From Francisella sp. LA112445 (GTDB lineage Bacteria > Pseudomonadota > Gammaproteobacteria > Francisellales > Francisellaceae): DNA of 64,000 nucleotides. The DNA lies in the NCBI RefSeq assembly GCF_012224145.1, contig NZ_CP041030.1:930001-994000 (forward strand), given 5' to 3'. The translations under genes were made by a program, and so were the position numbers. Within the stretch, counting starts at the first letter, position 1. Each line of letters begins with the position of its first letter. Of this stretch, positions 1 through 9,821 are shown piece by piece. Under the pieces are notes generated by a model. The model did no database searches. It saw only the letters and a list, made by a program, of their open reading frames with translations, and was not told the DNA's origin.

Positions 1-482
1 GTGGATATCGGACTTGTTATCACAAGAGCATTAGGAAGTTTGAGTAGCTTTCCTGTAGTTTTTTTATCTCCATGATCAACAGTTTCATACATTCTAAAGT
101 AAAAAAGTTTAATCTCAGTAATATAACCATGATAGTTTTGAATTTGTATATAGTCGCCTTCAGAGAATAGGCTACGCCAGTTAATAATAATCCAACCAAC
201 AAAGTTCATAACGGTTTCTTTATTAACTATTACTAAACCAGCTGCAACTAAGCTTAGCATTGTTAGTAAATGCCCAATTCCTCCAACCCAAATTTTTATG
301 AGGGCTAAAAAGAATATTATTAGACTAATATATATAGTTCTTGATTTAAGTTTTTTTATTTGTCTATTTGATTTAGCCCGTCTTTTGAGTAGATAAAAAC
401 TAAGACTAGCTATTATAGTTATTACTATAATATTAGTTATCGTTGTAACTATGTTAACAAGTATTTCAGTATATAAAACCAT
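1..482 (-). CDS. MscS-family mechanosensitive channel, 5' part only (runs off window start)
   Basis: Reading the minus strand from an ATG at 482 gives about 160 codons with no stop up to the window edge, so the gene is cut. The N-terminus is a hydrophobic helix followed by a basic stretch, a second hydrophobic segment, a glycine/alanine-rich pore-like helix, and then FSEGDYIQI with a following G-x-I-x-x-I pattern. This is the typical start of the MscS beta domain. The family forms membrane channels that release solutes on osmotic downshock, and short proteins of this layout belong to the small MscS-like subgroup. The C-terminal domain is missing, so the subclass cannot be set. It is divergent from the FMN reductase across about 160 bp of AT-rich sequence. 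Confidence 0.75.
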   Translation of the reverse strand, partial: MVLYTEILVNIVTTITNIIVITIIASLSFYLLKRRAKSNRQIKKLKSRTIYISLIIFFLALIKIWVGGIGHLLTMLSLVAAGLVIVNKETVMNFVGWIIINWRSLFSEGDYIQIQNYHGYITEIKLFYFRMYETVDHGDKKTTGKLLKLPNALVITSPIS

Positions 483-640
483 ACTATAAAACTATAGGTA
501 ACTTTTATAAAAAATATTATAGCCTAAAATAAGCTATATTTGATTTTAATATATTTATAACTGAATAAATTAGATTTAATAATTTTTCTAGTTTAGTATA
601 CTTCATAAAGATAATTTTTAAATTAATCATGGAGATAAGA

Positions 641-1174
641 ATGAAAATTCTTGGTTTTGCTGCATCTAATAGTAAAAACTCAATAAATAATAAATTAGTG
701 AAATTTGTTTTATCTAATATTAGTGATGAAGCTGAATTAATAAATATTACAGACTATGAGATGCCTATTTATTCGATAGATTATGAAACAGAGGTTGGTA
801 TTCCAGCCCAAGCTCAGAAATTTCTTGATAAGATAGCAGAGTTTGACTTGATAGTAATTTCTCATGCTGAGCATAATGGAAACTATAATGTATTTTATAA
901 GAACTTACTTGATTGGTGTTCACGTGTATCAACAAATATATTTCAAGGTAAAAAACTTGTGCTATTAGCGACATCCCCAGGAGAAATGGGGGGCAAAAAT
1001 GTTCTAGAAATAGCTAAAAAATCGGCACCAATATTTAATGGTGAGCTATGTTTTTCGATGTCTATTCCTAGTTTTTATGATAATTTTAAAGATGATAAAT
1101 TAACAAATAATGACCTTAAACAGCAACTTTTTAATAATTTAAAAGCCATGGGAGTTAATCTTTTAGGTTTATAA
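641..1174 (+). CDS. NADPH-dependent FMN reductase family protein
   Basis: This flavodoxin-like fold protein of about 177 residues opens with a beta strand (KILGFAASNSKNSIN), the usual phosphate-binding loop of the family. It continues with a central hydrophobic strand ending in SHAEHNGNYN, which matches the P-E-Y-N type flavin-contacting loop. Members reduce FMN, quinones or azo compounds with NAD(P)H in the cytoplasm; the substrate here is unknown. I place the start at the ATG at 641 because GGAG lies about 6 nt upstream. The in-frame ATG at 629 lacks a ribosome site. An MFS transporter follows after 67 bp on the same strand, possibly co-transcribed. Confidence 0.8.
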   Translation: MKILGFAASNSKNSINNKLVKFVLSNISDEAELINITDYEMPIYSIDYETEVGIPAQAQKFLDKIAEFDLIVISHAEHNGNYNVFYKNLLDWCSRVSTNIFQGKKLVLLATSPGEMGGKNVLEIAKKSAPIFNGELCFSMSIPSFYDNFKDDKLTNNDLKQQLFNNLKAMGVNLLGL

Positions 1175-1241
1175 CTATAAAATAAAGTCAATTTCTTATA
1201 TGCTCTATATAGGTAGATTAATAGAATATGTAAGAAAATAA

Positions 1242-2519
1242 ATGAAAGTTTCAAAGTTTAGTTTAGCAGTAGGATGGAGTATCTGGTCAATTGCTGCAAT
1301 ATTTTATGGGTTAGATTATTTCCAACATACAGCTCCAAGTGTTTTGATAAAACCAATAGCAAGTGATATGGGAGTTGGTATTGAAGATATAGCTTATATA
1401 ATGAGTATATATTTTCCGATCTATGCTATATCTCAAGTTCCTGCTGGAATCTTACTTGATAAATTCGGTCCAAGACTGATGCTGACAATATCTTGTCTAA
1501 TAATGAGCTTAGGAATACTTTTATTTGTATATAATCCTAGCTTATATACTATGTTTGTTGGTAGAGTTCTCATAGCAATAGGCTCAGCAGTAGCTTTTAT
1601 AGGCACATTAAAAGTGGCGGCAGACGTGCTACCAGAAAGATATTTTCCAATAGCTGTAGGGCTTACAAATACAATAGGTGTTCTTGGAGGTATATTTGGA
1701 CAAGTCTTGCTAGTACATTTGGTTGAGTTATATAAATGGCAATTAGCTTTAGCAGCAATAGGGTATTTTGGAATAGTTTGGAGTGTTATTATTATACTTT
1801 TCCTAAAATATTCAGAAAATTTTGACCAACCAACAAATAACAAATTTAAATACCTAAGCTTTTCAGAAAGTTTGAAGCTTTTATTAAATAAGAAGCTTTG
1901 GCTGTTAGCAATATATGCTGGCTTGATGGTTGGTATAGTAGTTAATTCATTTTCAGAACTATATGATGTTTTGTTTTTACAAGAGGCGTATCATTTATCA
2001 GATCATATAGCTGCTAATATCAGTGTAATGCTATTTATAGGTATAGCTGTAGGTGGACCATCTCATGGATTTATAGCTAGCTTCTTTGGAGAGAAACGAA
2101 TTTGGATGTTTATTTGTAATATAATTACGATATTAGCTTTTTCTTCAATAATAATTTTTCCAAGACTTATATCAACAGATTTTCTCTATATAATGTTTTT
2201 TGTAATAGGTTTTTGTGTATCTAGTATGCTACTGGCATTTTCAGTTGTTGAAGAGATTTTCCCTGTACAGATCAAGGCAACAGCTTTAGCTATAGTTAAT
2301 ATGGTTATAGGATTATGTGGAGCTATATTCCAGTATCTGATTAGCTATATTAGTGTGTATTTAAATGGAGGTCCATTACATGCTAATATAGATATAAAAG
2401 TTTTTGATAAAGCATTTGTTTACTTAATAGTACCTTTATTATTTAGTACCATTATAATTTTCATATTAGTTCTAGATAAATTTAGAGCAAGAACAATTAG
2501 TCTAGATAAGTTTGATTAA
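1242..2519 (+). CDS. MFS transporter
   Basis: A 425-residue protein with about 12 hydrophobic segments. The loop between helices 2 and 3 reads GILLDKFGPRLM, the MFS signature G-x-x-x-D-x-x-G-x-R. A central charged loop at about residues 190-210 divides two six-helix halves. It moves a small solute across the inner membrane, and nothing in the sequence fixes the substrate. Francisella carries many related MFS paralogues (Pht-type) used for amino acid or nutrient uptake in host cells, so that is the family-based guess. It converges on the minus-strand MFS gene with only 12 bp between the stop codons and no visible hairpin. Confidence 0.85.
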   Translation: MKVSKFSLAVGWSIWSIAAIFYGLDYFQHTAPSVLIKPIASDMGVGIEDIAYIMSIYFPIYAISQVPAGILLDKFGPRLMLTISCLIMSLGILLFVYNPSLYTMFVGRVLIAIGSAVAFIGTLKVAADVLPERYFPIAVGLTNTIGVLGGIFGQVLLVHLVELYKWQLALAAIGYFGIVWSVIIILFLKYSENFDQPTNNKFKYLSFSESLKLLLNKKLWLLAIYAGLMVGIVVNSFSELYDVLFLQEAYHLSDHIAANISVMLFIGIAVGGPSHGFIASFFGEKRIWMFICNIITILAFSSIIIFPRLISTDFLYIMFFVIGFCVSSMLLAFSVVEEIFPVQIKATALAIVNMVIGLCGAIFQYLISYISVYLNGGPLHANIDIKVFDKAFVYLIVPLLFSTIIIFILVLDKFRARTISLDKFD

Positions 2520-2531
2520 GAATTTCAAAAA

Positions 2532-3815
2532 TCATTTTTCTAAGAAAATAACTTCTTTAGTAGATCGACAGAATGTTTCTTTAATGAAAAATGTACTAAT
2601 TAATATTCCCATAGCTGTAATAATTAGTAGTAAACTTAAGCTTGAATGGTAACTATGAATAGTTGGATTTTTACCTTGGTTAGAAAATAGGTCAAATATC
2701 TCACTAATAATTGGTGAGCCAATTCCAACAGAAAACATGATTAAAAAGTTATTTACACCAAGTGCTGCGGCTCTGCAGTTAGAGCTTGATTGCTCAGCTA
2801 TTATTGCAAAACCAATACTTTGCCCACTAGCACCTATACCTAAACAGATAAATGCTAGATATAAAATGGCTTTATTAACTGGGAAGAATATTATTGTCAC
2901 AAGTGAGATAAAAGCTAAGCAAACAGCAAAAATCATTATAGGCTTTCTTCTTCTAATCTTATCTGAAACAGCTCCTAAACCAGGACAGCCAATACCATAA
3001 CCAAGCCATGCTAGGGTAATTAGGTAAGATGCAAATTTAGTGTCAAAACCATTAAGTTTTAGAAAACTTGTAGTGGCATTTTCAGATAAGTATTCTATAG
3101 CTAAGTAAGTAGTAGCAGAAAATACTGCAATTAACCAAACCTGTTTATTAGAGAAAATACTTTTTATCTCTGTGATCATAGACTTAGGACTTTCTAAAAG
3201 AATAAATCTATGATTGCCAGAACTTGTTGATGACTGATCATTATTTTTAACTATAAACACGGTTAGTAATGCTAAAGCAACACCTATAAATGCTAGTATA
3301 ATAAATACATAGCGCCAGTTTATACCTCCTGCTTGAGATAGAGAGTTTAACGGTCCAGCAGCTAGCATTGGACCCATAACACCAATAAACTGAGAAAGGC
3401 CTATAAATAATCCGATATGTTTATGTGGTAGCCAGTCATAAACAGCTATAAGTAAACATAAAAAACCAAATGAAGCACCAAAACCTATCATAACTCTATA
3501 TATAAGCGCTGCTGCAAAGCTATTACATAGACCAAATAAGCCAACACCTAACGCACACACTAATATGGCTAAAGTAAGAGCTTTCTTAAGTCCAAGCTTA
3601 TCAGTTATTATTCCTACTGGTATTTGCATTATACCGTATGTAAGTTGATATGCTGTTGAGCTTAGAATACTAAAAGTAAGTATACTAAGATCAAGATCAG
3701 ATATAATTTGATGCTCGAAAGTTCCTAAGATAGTTCTAAGTAAGAACTCATACATAAAAAATACAGCACAAGTAAGCCATATTACTAATGCCAAAAAAGA
3801 TAATCTATTATTCAT
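2532..3815 (-). CDS. MFS transporter, coupled to the aspartoacylase-like gene
   Basis: A 427-residue, 12-helix MFS protein with GIITDKLGLKKAL in the helix 2-3 loop and a repeat of that loop (SDKIRRRKP) in the second half. The ATG at 3815 overlaps the stop of the upstream aspartoacylase-like gene by 8 bp, so the two are very likely co-translated. This suggests the transporter handles a compound related to that protein's ligand, for example an N-acyl amino acid or small amide (inference). It is a different paralogue from the MFS gene at 1242-2519 and converges on it. Confidence 0.85.
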   Translation of the reverse strand: MNNRLSFLALVIWLTCAVFFMYEFLLRTILGTFEHQIISDLDLSILTFSILSSTAYQLTYGIMQIPVGIITDKLGLKKALTLAILVCALGVGLFGLCNSFAAALIYRVMIGFGASFGFLCLLIAVYDWLPHKHIGLFIGLSQFIGVMGPMLAAGPLNSLSQAGGINWRYVFIILAFIGVALALLTVFIVKNNDQSSTSSGNHRFILLESPKSMITEIKSIFSNKQVWLIAVFSATTYLAIEYLSENATTSFLKLNGFDTKFASYLITLAWLGYGIGCPGLGAVSDKIRRRKPIMIFAVCLAFISLVTIIFFPVNKAILYLAFICLGIGASGQSIGFAIIAEQSSSNCRAAALGVNNFLIMFSVGIGSPIISEIFDLFSNQGKNPTIHSYHSSLSLLLIITAMGILISTFFIKETFCRSTKEVIFLEK

Positions 3816-4815
3816 CACTAAAATTTTCTTTTGCTATTTCTTCCCAATCTTCTATTTTAGCTTCTGCTTTTTCATCATCTTGGAACGATGAAACTTTAAA
3901 AACTTGATCACCTTCTTTAATCATAGGATAGTTGTTGATACCTAAAACTATACCGTCAATTGGTGATTTCAGATGGATGCTATCATCATTACCAAAAGGA
4001 TCAATCAGTTTACCTATTTTCTCACCTTCTTTAACTCTTGTACCTAGTTCTATTTCTGTTCGTAAAATACCTGGCTTATCAGATACTGTCCATTCAGTAT
4101 CTTCAGAAACAACAGGCTTAACCTGTTGAACAAACTCTGCATCTCTTAGAATTTCAAGTTTACGCATGACATTTTGAATTCCGACAATACCTACATGAAT
4201 ATCTTCTTCATTAAACTTATTTGCTTCTCCAGCTTCATAGCAAATAAAAGGAATATGTAAGTCTTGATGAATTTTTCTCACACTTGATTTATTCATATTT
4301 ACAGCTGTAATCACTGGAGCTTGGAATGCTCTAGCCATAGTTATTGACTCTTCATCATCAGCATTAAAGTAAACTTGAGGCAATATTTCATTATTTAATC
4401 CACCAGTTTTAATTTGAATAGAATAGTTTACTTTTTTAATGATCTCTTGAGTAACTCTATAAGCATAACGGTGCATATAAGATCCATACTCATCACCAGG
4501 AAATGCTTGTTCTAAGAGGGTAGAGTGCTTAACCGAGTGTACTAGCCCAAAAATATTAAGTACAGGGATAGCAACAATAGTTCCATGAAGTTTTTTAGGG
4601 TTAGTTTCTTCTAATAATGAGTTAATAATTTCTATACTATTAAACTCATCACCATTAACCATTCCAAAGACTAAGATACAAGGGCCTTCTTTTACACCAT
4701 TTAGGATTTTTATTGGAAGGTACATCGGAGCACAAGAGTATTGGCTAGGTAATGGCATAGCTAATGTAGCCATTTCACCAGGTTGAAAAACTTTATCAAA
4801 GATTTTAAATTTCAT
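3808..4815 (-). CDS. Succinylglutamate desuccinylase/aspartoacylase-family protein, zinc ligands absent
   Basis: 335 residues with the M14-like fold of the AstE/AspA family and the usual C-terminal beta-barrel (about 240-320, with KEGEKIGKLIDPFG and SPIDGIVLGI). Known members are zinc amidohydrolases. Here the three diagnostic motifs are altered. The H-G-D-E loop reads N54-G-D-E57, D-L-N-R reads L100-L-E-Q103, and the D-x-H-T-G motif reads Q134-I-K136-T-G. The Y-E-A-G-E segment (about 193-197) that carries the catalytic glutamate remains. The protein is otherwise full length, so it looks like a maintained non-zinc homologue rather than a decaying one. It overlaps the MFS gene by 8 bp and probably leads that operon. 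Confidence 0.75.
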   Translation of the reverse strand: MKFKIFDKVFQPGEMATLAMPLPSQYSCAPMYLPIKILNGVKEGPCILVFGMVNGDEFNSIEIINSLLEETNPKKLHGTIVAIPVLNIFGLVHSVKHSTLLEQAFPGDEYGSYMHRYAYRVTQEIIKKVNYSIQIKTGGLNNEILPQVYFNADDEESITMARAFQAPVITAVNMNKSSVRKIHQDLHIPFICYEAGEANKFNEEDIHVGIVGIQNVMRKLEILRDAEFVQQVKPVVSEDTEWTVSDKPGILRTEIELGTRVKEGEKIGKLIDPFGNDDSIHLKSPIDGIVLGINNYPMIKEGDQVFKVSSFQDDEKAEAKIEDWEEIAKENFSDE

Positions 4816-4954
4816 AAGTTATATAAATACTTTAGGACTTAAAGTTTATTTTAGATAGGTTTGTAGTATAGCAAAGTATCTTTTTTAATTCAAAATAGCT
4901 TCTATTAACATAAACTTATTATTTTTTATTTAAATCGATTGTAAGTAAATATTT

Positions 4955-4983
4955 TTGAAAATTAACAATTGTATCTTTCTAAT
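4955..4983 (+). promoter_or_regulatory. Probable sigma-70 promoter of prs
   Basis: TTGAAA at 4955-4960, a 17-bp spacer, then TCTAAT at 4978-4983. This would start transcription near 4990, about 55 bp before the prs ATG. It is the best match in the intergenic region by eye, with no experimental support. Confidence 0.45.
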
Positions 4984-5044
4984 ATTAAAAAAAAACATTA
5001 AAATTAGGGGGTGTCTATGTGTGTAATTTGAAGGTTTGGGTAAA

Positions 5045-6013
5045 ATGTCTGAAGATTTGATGATTTTTAGTGGTAATGCTTCTAAAAAGCTTGCTTGTGA
5101 AGTAGCTAAAGAGCTTGGTGCAACGTTAGGTAATGCTACTGTTGATAGATTTAAAGATGGTGAAATACAAGTTGTATTAAATGAGAATGTTCGTGGTAAG
5201 GATGTTTTTGTTATTCAATCAACTTGTCCGCCATCTGACAACTTAATGGAGTTAGTACTTCTAATTGATGCACTTAAAAGATCATCTGCTGAGAGAGTAA
5301 CCGCGGTATTACCATATTTTGGATATGCACGACAAGATAGAAGATCAAAGTCAGCTAGGGTTCCTATATCTGCTAAAGTTGTTGCAAATTTACTTCAAGC
5401 TGTAGGCTTAGATAGAATATTATCTGTAGATATTCATGCAGAACAAATACAAGGCTTTTTTGATATTCCTTTTGATAACGCTTTCGCAACAAAGATATTT
5501 TTAGAGTACGTACGTAATAATCCTAAGAAGTATGAAAATATTAAAATAGTATCTCCTGATATGGGTGGTGTTGTTAGAGCTAGATCCGTTGCTAAAAACC
5601 TAGGTGTTGAGATCGCTGTTGTAGATAAAAGAAGACCAAAGCCAAATGTTGCGGAAGTTATGAATATTATCGGTGAAGTTGAAGGTAAGCACTGTATCCT
5701 TGTTGATGATATTATGGATACTGGTGGAACTATGTGCCAGGCTGCTAAAGCTTTAGTTGAGAAGGGTGGCGCTGCAAAAGTTTCAGCATTCTGTGTTCAT
5801 CCTTTACTTTCAGGAGATGCTATTAGCAATATAGAAAATTCATCAATCGAAGAGCTTATTGTTACTGATTCTATTCCTCTTAAATCTCATGCAGAAGCTT
5901 GTAAAAAAATTAAAGTTATATCTCTAGCGCCTCTGTTAGCTCAGATTGTTGAGAAAACAAATGGCGAAGAATCTGTAAGTGATATATTTAGAACTGATGG
6001 TCTAGTTGATTAA
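5045..6013 (+). CDS. prs: Ribose-phosphate pyrophosphokinase (PRPP synthetase)
   Basis: Makes 5-phosphoribosyl-1-pyrophosphate from ribose 5-phosphate and ATP for nucleotide, histidine and NAD synthesis in the cytoplasm. The protein has about 322 residues, normal for class I. It carries the flexible catalytic loop (YARQDRR), the metal/ATP site around DIHAEQIQGFF, and the ribose-5-phosphate loop DDIMDTGGT. I prefer the ATG at 5045 to the in-frame TTG at 5036 because the protein then begins MSEDLMIFSGNAS, matching the family N-terminus. rplY follows after 111 bp. Confidence 0.97.
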   Translation: MSEDLMIFSGNASKKLACEVAKELGATLGNATVDRFKDGEIQVVLNENVRGKDVFVIQSTCPPSDNLMELVLLIDALKRSSAERVTAVLPYFGYARQDRRSKSARVPISAKVVANLLQAVGLDRILSVDIHAEQIQGFFDIPFDNAFATKIFLEYVRNNPKKYENIKIVSPDMGGVVRARSVAKNLGVEIAVVDKRRPKPNVAEVMNIIGEVEGKHCILVDDIMDTGGTMCQAAKALVEKGGAAKVSAFCVHPLLSGDAISNIENSSIEELIVTDSIPLKSHAEACKKIKVISLAPLLAQIVEKTNGEESVSDIFRTDGLVD

Positions 6014-6124
6014 TTACTTGAATTAGTAATCGTAATCTAATACAATAGCACAGTTAATCTAGGGTCGCATAGATTATCAAGCTTATTTACTAAATAAATA
6101 ATAATACATAAAAGGAATCTAACA

Positions 6125-6415
6125 ATGGCAAATTTCGTTTTAAAAGCAGAAAAAAGAGATGACTTAGGTACTGGTGCGAGCCGCCGTCTAAGAAGAGCTG
6201 GTAAAATCCCAGCTGTTGTATATGGTGGTGACAAAGAAGCTGTATCTGTAGTTATGGATCATGATAAAGTATTACACTCTACAGAAGATAAGGCATTCTT
6301 CTCAAGTGAAATCACTTTAGAGATTGATGGTAAAGAAGAAAAAGTTATAATCAAAGCTTTACAAAGACATCCATATAAAGTTAAGCTAGTTCACGCTGAC
6401 TTCATGAGAGTATAA
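6125..6415 (+). CDS. rplY: 50S ribosomal protein L25, short form
   Basis: 96 residues, the single-domain 5S-rRNA-binding form found in E. coli rather than the long CTC form. The N-terminal F-x-L-x-A-x-x-R and the [16 protein letters not shown] segment are diagnostic. AAGGA lies 8 nt before the ATG. It sits downstream of prs on the same strand. In many gamma-proteobacteria pth and ychF follow directly, but here they lie 3 kb away on the other strand. Confidence 0.96.
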   Translation: MANFVLKAEKRDDLGTGASRRLRRAGKIPAVVYGGDKEAVSVVMDHDKVLHSTEDKAFFSSEITLEIDGKEEKVIIKALQRHPYKVKLVHADFMRV

Positions 6416-6502
6416 ATTTTATCTATTTATCTTCTATATATTCTTTTTTGATAAAAATCTTGTGTTAGAATAAGTTTTACTTATTAGTTTATAATTAAAA
6501 AT

Positions 6503-7774
6503 ATGAGTACTTATTCTGTAGTTATTATCTTATTTATTCTTATTTGTACATCAGCTTTCTTTTCAAGTTCTGAAACTGCGATGATGGCTTTGAACAAATA
6601 TAAATTAAAGCACTTGGCGAAAAAAAATCATCGCTCAGCAAAAAGAAGTTTATCTTTAGTCCGTAATCCTGAAAAGCTTTTAGTCGCTATCCTTATTGGT
6701 AATACTTTTGCTAATATTTTTGCAGGAACTGTAATATCATCATATTCTGAAGATCATTTTGGCGACCTTGGTTTACTAATATCAACTATTGTTGTAACAA
6801 TATTAGTTCTTGTATTTGGTGAAATAATCCCTAAATCCTTTGCTGCGGTATATCCACAAAGATTAGCATTTCCTTTTTCATTGCCTCTTAAAGTAATAAT
6901 GCTGGCTTTATATCCTGTAGTTATTTTTTTAAGTACAATTTCAAAATTAACTCTAAAAATTTTTGGGGTTAAAATTGAGCCGGTAAATAATGAATCATTA
7001 GATAAAGAAGAAATTCATACTGTTGTACATGAATCAAATGCAAAGTTAGGTGCTAAAAACAAAAATATGCTTCTAGGTGTCTTAGAGTTAGATAAGATCT
7101 TAGTTCAGGAGGTAATGACTCATTATAATAAAATTGAGTATATTGATCTAAACAACTCTATAGAGAAGATTTTAGCAAGGTTATCAAAAGCTAAGTCATT
7201 GAGCATAATTCTTTGTGAGAATAATGTAAATAATATAATTGGAGTTGTTAAGCTTAAGGATATCACGAATCTATTGATAGCATCTAAAAGATCAAATATT
7301 ACTAAAGCAAATTTACGTAAAATTGCTGAACAGCCTTATTTTATTCCAGAAACTGTTTCTTTGCAAACTCAGCTAATAAATTTCCAGAAAAAGAGTAAAC
7401 GTTTCGCTGTAGTTGTTGATGAGTATGGAGATGTTACAGGAGTGGTAACTATCGAAGATATTATGGAAGAGATAGTTGGAGAATTTTCTGATAGATTTGA
7501 TGTAAATAATAATATCCGCAAAATTGATGAAAACAGTTATCTGATAGGTGGTAGTGCAACTCTTAGAGAAATAAATCGTCATATAGGTATAGAGTTTGAA
7601 AGTGAGGATGCTAAAACTTTATCAGGTCTTATTATAGAAGAAATTGAAAATTTACCATCTGGGCCTTGTTGCATTAAGTATGGAAATACTCTTCTTGAAA
7701 TAACGAGTATTGTTGATAACAAGATAGTTTCTATAAAACTTAGTTATATTTTTAATAATGAATTAAATCAGTAA
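6503..7774 (+). CDS. CNNM/CorC-type membrane protein (DUF21 + CBS pair + transporter-associated domain)
   Basis: 423 residues. The N-terminal DUF21 domain (about 1-180) has three to four membrane helices and the motifs SSSETAMMALN and FGEIIPKSFA. Two CBS domains follow (about 195-320), the second ending VVDEYGDVTGVVTIEDIMEEIVGEF, then a CorC_HlyC C-terminal domain. The family is linked to magnesium or cobalt efflux and is often mis-called hemolysin. It is a paralogue of the soluble corC at 50852-51703 but has its own membrane domain. It is likely monocistronic, between rplY and a minus-strand lipoprotein gene. Confidence 0.9.
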   Translation: MSTYSVVIILFILICTSAFFSSSETAMMALNKYKLKHLAKKNHRSAKRSLSLVRNPEKLLVAILIGNTFANIFAGTVISSYSEDHFGDLGLLISTIVVTILVLVFGEIIPKSFAAVYPQRLAFPFSLPLKVIMLALYPVVIFLSTISKLTLKIFGVKIEPVNNESLDKEEIHTVVHESNAKLGAKNKNMLLGVLELDKILVQEVMTHYNKIEYIDLNNSIEKILARLSKAKSLSIILCENNVNNIIGVVKLKDITNLLIASKRSNITKANLRKIAEQPYFIPETVSLQTQLINFQKKSKRFAVVVDEYGDVTGVVTIEDIMEEIVGEFSDRFDVNNNIRKIDENSYLIGGSATLREINRHIGIEFESEDAKTLSGLIIEEIENLPSGPCCIKYGNTLLEITSIVDNKIVSIKLSYIFNNELNQ

Positions 7775-7794
7775 TATGGTTGATTTAAGTATTA

Positions 7795-8085
7795 TTATTC
7801 ATACATATTATTAAAGTTAATATTCTGCATAAAGGGACTTGGTTGAGTATATCCTGTTTCTTCATAGTATTGTCCTTGGTATGTATAAGGACTAGTTTCC
7901 ATTTGCTCAACATTTTCGTGAAAGTAACGATTAATCAAATCATCTTTACTATAGTCAGAGTAATCAGGGTTGTAGTATGTACCAGTTAACTGATAGTTTG
8001 GAAGAGTAAAAGTTGCATTACAACCAATGACTATAATTGATAGACAAATAACAATAGTGTAAAAATTTACTATTTTTTTTATCAT
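7795..8085 (-). CDS. Small predicted lipoprotein of unknown function
   Basis: 96 residues. A basic N-terminus and hydrophobic stretch end in IVIGC (cysteine at about residue 22), a plausible lipobox. The mature part is rich in tyrosine, asparagine and acidic residues and has no recognised domain. It lies downstream of ychF on the same strand (28 bp apart) and could be the last gene of that operon. No function is assigned. Confidence 0.6.
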   Translation of the reverse strand: MIKKIVNFYTIVICLSIIVIGCNATFTLPNYQLTGTYYNPDYSDYSKDDLINRYFHENVEQMETSPYTYQGQYYEETGYTQPSPFMQNINFNNMYE

Positions 8086-8113
8086 ATAGATAGGCTATAT
8101 TTGTTGTGAGTTA

Positions 8114-9205
8114 TTATACATTAAATCTAAAGTTTACAACATCACCATCTTTCATTATGTACTCTTTACCTTCAAGGCGAGCTTTTCCTGCTTCTTTAGC
8201 ACCTTTTTCACCTTTGTACTGGATATAATCATCATATGAGATTACTTCAGCACGGATAAAGCCTCTTTCAAAATCTGTATGGATAACGCCCGCTGCCTGT
8301 GGAGCTGTAGCGCCAACAGGTATAGTCCAGGCTCTAACTTCTTTAACACCAGCGGTTAGATAAGTATGCAGATTTAAAAGAGCATAGCCAGCTTTGATAA
8401 CTCTATCAAGACCAGTTTCAGTAAGTCCCATATCTGCTAAGAACTCAAGCTTTTCTTCAGGCTCTAACTGAGAGATTTCTTGTTCCATTGCTGCACAAAC
8501 AGGTACAACATTTGAGTTTTCAGCTTTGGCATATTCTACTACTTTATCAAGAAGAGGGTTATTTTCAAATCCATCATCATTAACATTAGCAATATATAAT
8601 ACTGGTTTACTTGTTAGTAGAGGAGTTTGCTTTAACCACTTAGTTTCATCTTCATTCATTTCAAAAGTTCTAGCTGGTTTTTCTGATTCTAGATGTTCTT
8701 TTAATTTTGTGTAGAATTCAGCTTTAGCAAGAGCTTCTTTATCTCCAGATTTTTTCATTTTTGCAAATCTTTGGATAGCTTTATCACAAGATTCAATATC
8801 TGCTAATATCAATTCCATATTAATAGTATTAATATCATCGATAGGGTCAACTTGACCACTTACATGAATAATATTATCGTCTTCAAAACATCTAACTACG
8901 TGAGCGATAGCATCAGTTTCACGAATGTTAGCTAAGAATTTATTACCTAGACCTTCGCCTTTACTAGCTCCAGCAACAAGCCCAGCAATATCAACAAACT
9001 CCATCGTAGTTGGTAGTATTTTTTCAGGATTAACAATTTTAGCTAATTCATTGAGCCTTTGGTCTGGTACAGAAACGATACCAACATTTGGATCAATTGT
9101 ACAAAAAGGGTAGTTCTCAGCGTCAATACCTGCTTCTGTCAAAGCATTAAAAAGAGTTGATTTACCAACATTTGGTAAACCTACAATACCACATTTAAAT
9201 CCCAT
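8114..9205 (-). CDS. ychF: Redox-regulated ATPase/GTPase YchF (OLA1 family)
   Basis: 363 residues, the family's normal length. G1 is [10 protein letters not shown]3 is [19 protein letters not shown], and the G4 position is non-canonical (NVND), which explains the ATP preference known for YchF. The C-terminal TGS domain ends in the typical [12 protein letters not shown]. It binds ribosomes and takes part in translation and stress control in the cytoplasm. It follows pth by 40 bp, the conserved pth-ychF pairing. Confidence 0.97.
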   Translation of the reverse strand: MGFKCGIVGLPNVGKSTLFNALTEAGIDAENYPFCTIDPNVGIVSVPDQRLNELAKIVNPEKILPTTMEFVDIAGLVAGASKGEGLGNKFLANIRETDAIAHVVRCFEDDNIIHVSGQVDPIDDINTINMELILADIESCDKAIQRFAKMKKSGDKEALAKAEFYTKLKEHLESEKPARTFEMNEDETKWLKQTPLLTSKPVLYIANVNDDGFENNPLLDKVVEYAKAENSNVVPVCAAMEQEISQLEPEEKLEFLADMGLTETGLDRVIKAGYALLNLHTYLTAGVKEVRAWTIPVGATAPQAAGVIHTDFERGFIRAEVISYDDYIQYKGEKGAKEAGKARLEGKEYIMKDGDVVNFRFNV

Positions 9206-9245
9206 ATTTTATTCCTTATATTTCTATACTTTAAAGAAGTAATAT

Positions 9246-9821
9246 TTATTTAGTATGAAGCCTTTGCATAGCAGGCTCAAGTTTGTAGTTTATTATATCA
9301 TCTAAAACACATATAGCATTATTAATAGCTTCATCTATTTGGCTTTTCTGTTGGATAGATGGATTTGATAGAACATAGTTTGAAACTTTTGATTTATGAC
9401 CAGGGTGACCAATACCTATCCTTAAACGTAAATAATCATTTGTTCCTAAATGTTGATGAATACTTCTAAGACCATTGTGACCACCGTGACCACCACCTTT
9501 TTTAAGACGAATTTGACCACAGTCTATATCTAGCTCATCATGAACAACAAGTATTTCCTCAGGTGTAATTTTATAAAAATTAGCTACTTTGCTAACAGCA
9601 AGACCACTATTATTCATATATGTTGTTGGAAATACTAATATAACGTTATTATAAGCTAAGCTAACTTTAGCAATATTTGAGTTAAGTTTTGAGTTTGCGC
9701 TAAAGCTTTCACTTTGTTCCCTAGCGATCTCTGCAATTAGCCATTCACCAACATTATGGCGAGTATTTTCATATTCTTTACCTATATTTCCTAGGCCAAC
9801 TATCATTTTTATTTTAGGCAT
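9246..9821 (-). CDS. pth: Peptidyl-tRNA hydrolase
   Basis: Releases tRNA from prematurely dropped peptidyl-tRNA in the cytoplasm. The sequence shows [19 protein letters not shown] with the catalytic histidine, the N-N-S-G loop, [25 protein letters not shown], and [12 protein letters not shown] choose the ATG at 9821, giving [12 protein letters not shown] and 191 residues. It overlaps the beta-lactamase stop by 8 bp with no separate ribosome site, suggesting translational coupling. The longer reading starting at 9857 would add 12 unlikely residues. Confidence 0.95.
   Translation of the reverse strand: MPKIKMIVGLGNIGKEYENTRHNVGEWLIAEIAREQSESFSANSKLNSNIAKVSLAYNNVILVFPTTYMNNSGLAVSKVANFYKITPEEILVVHDELDIDCGQIRLKKGGGHGGHNGLRSIHQHLGTNDYLRLRIGIGHPGHKSKVSNYVLSNPSIQQKSQIDEAINNAICVLDDIINYKLEPAMQRLHTK

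Noticed and set aside
20-202. 60-codon minus-strand ORF near the window start
   Set aside because: It is an out-of-frame shadow of the MscS-like gene, which runs through positions 1-482 in another frame and has clear family features.
1433-1843. 136-residue minus-strand ORF
   Set aside because: It lies entirely inside the MFS gene on the other strand and has no start signal or family features.
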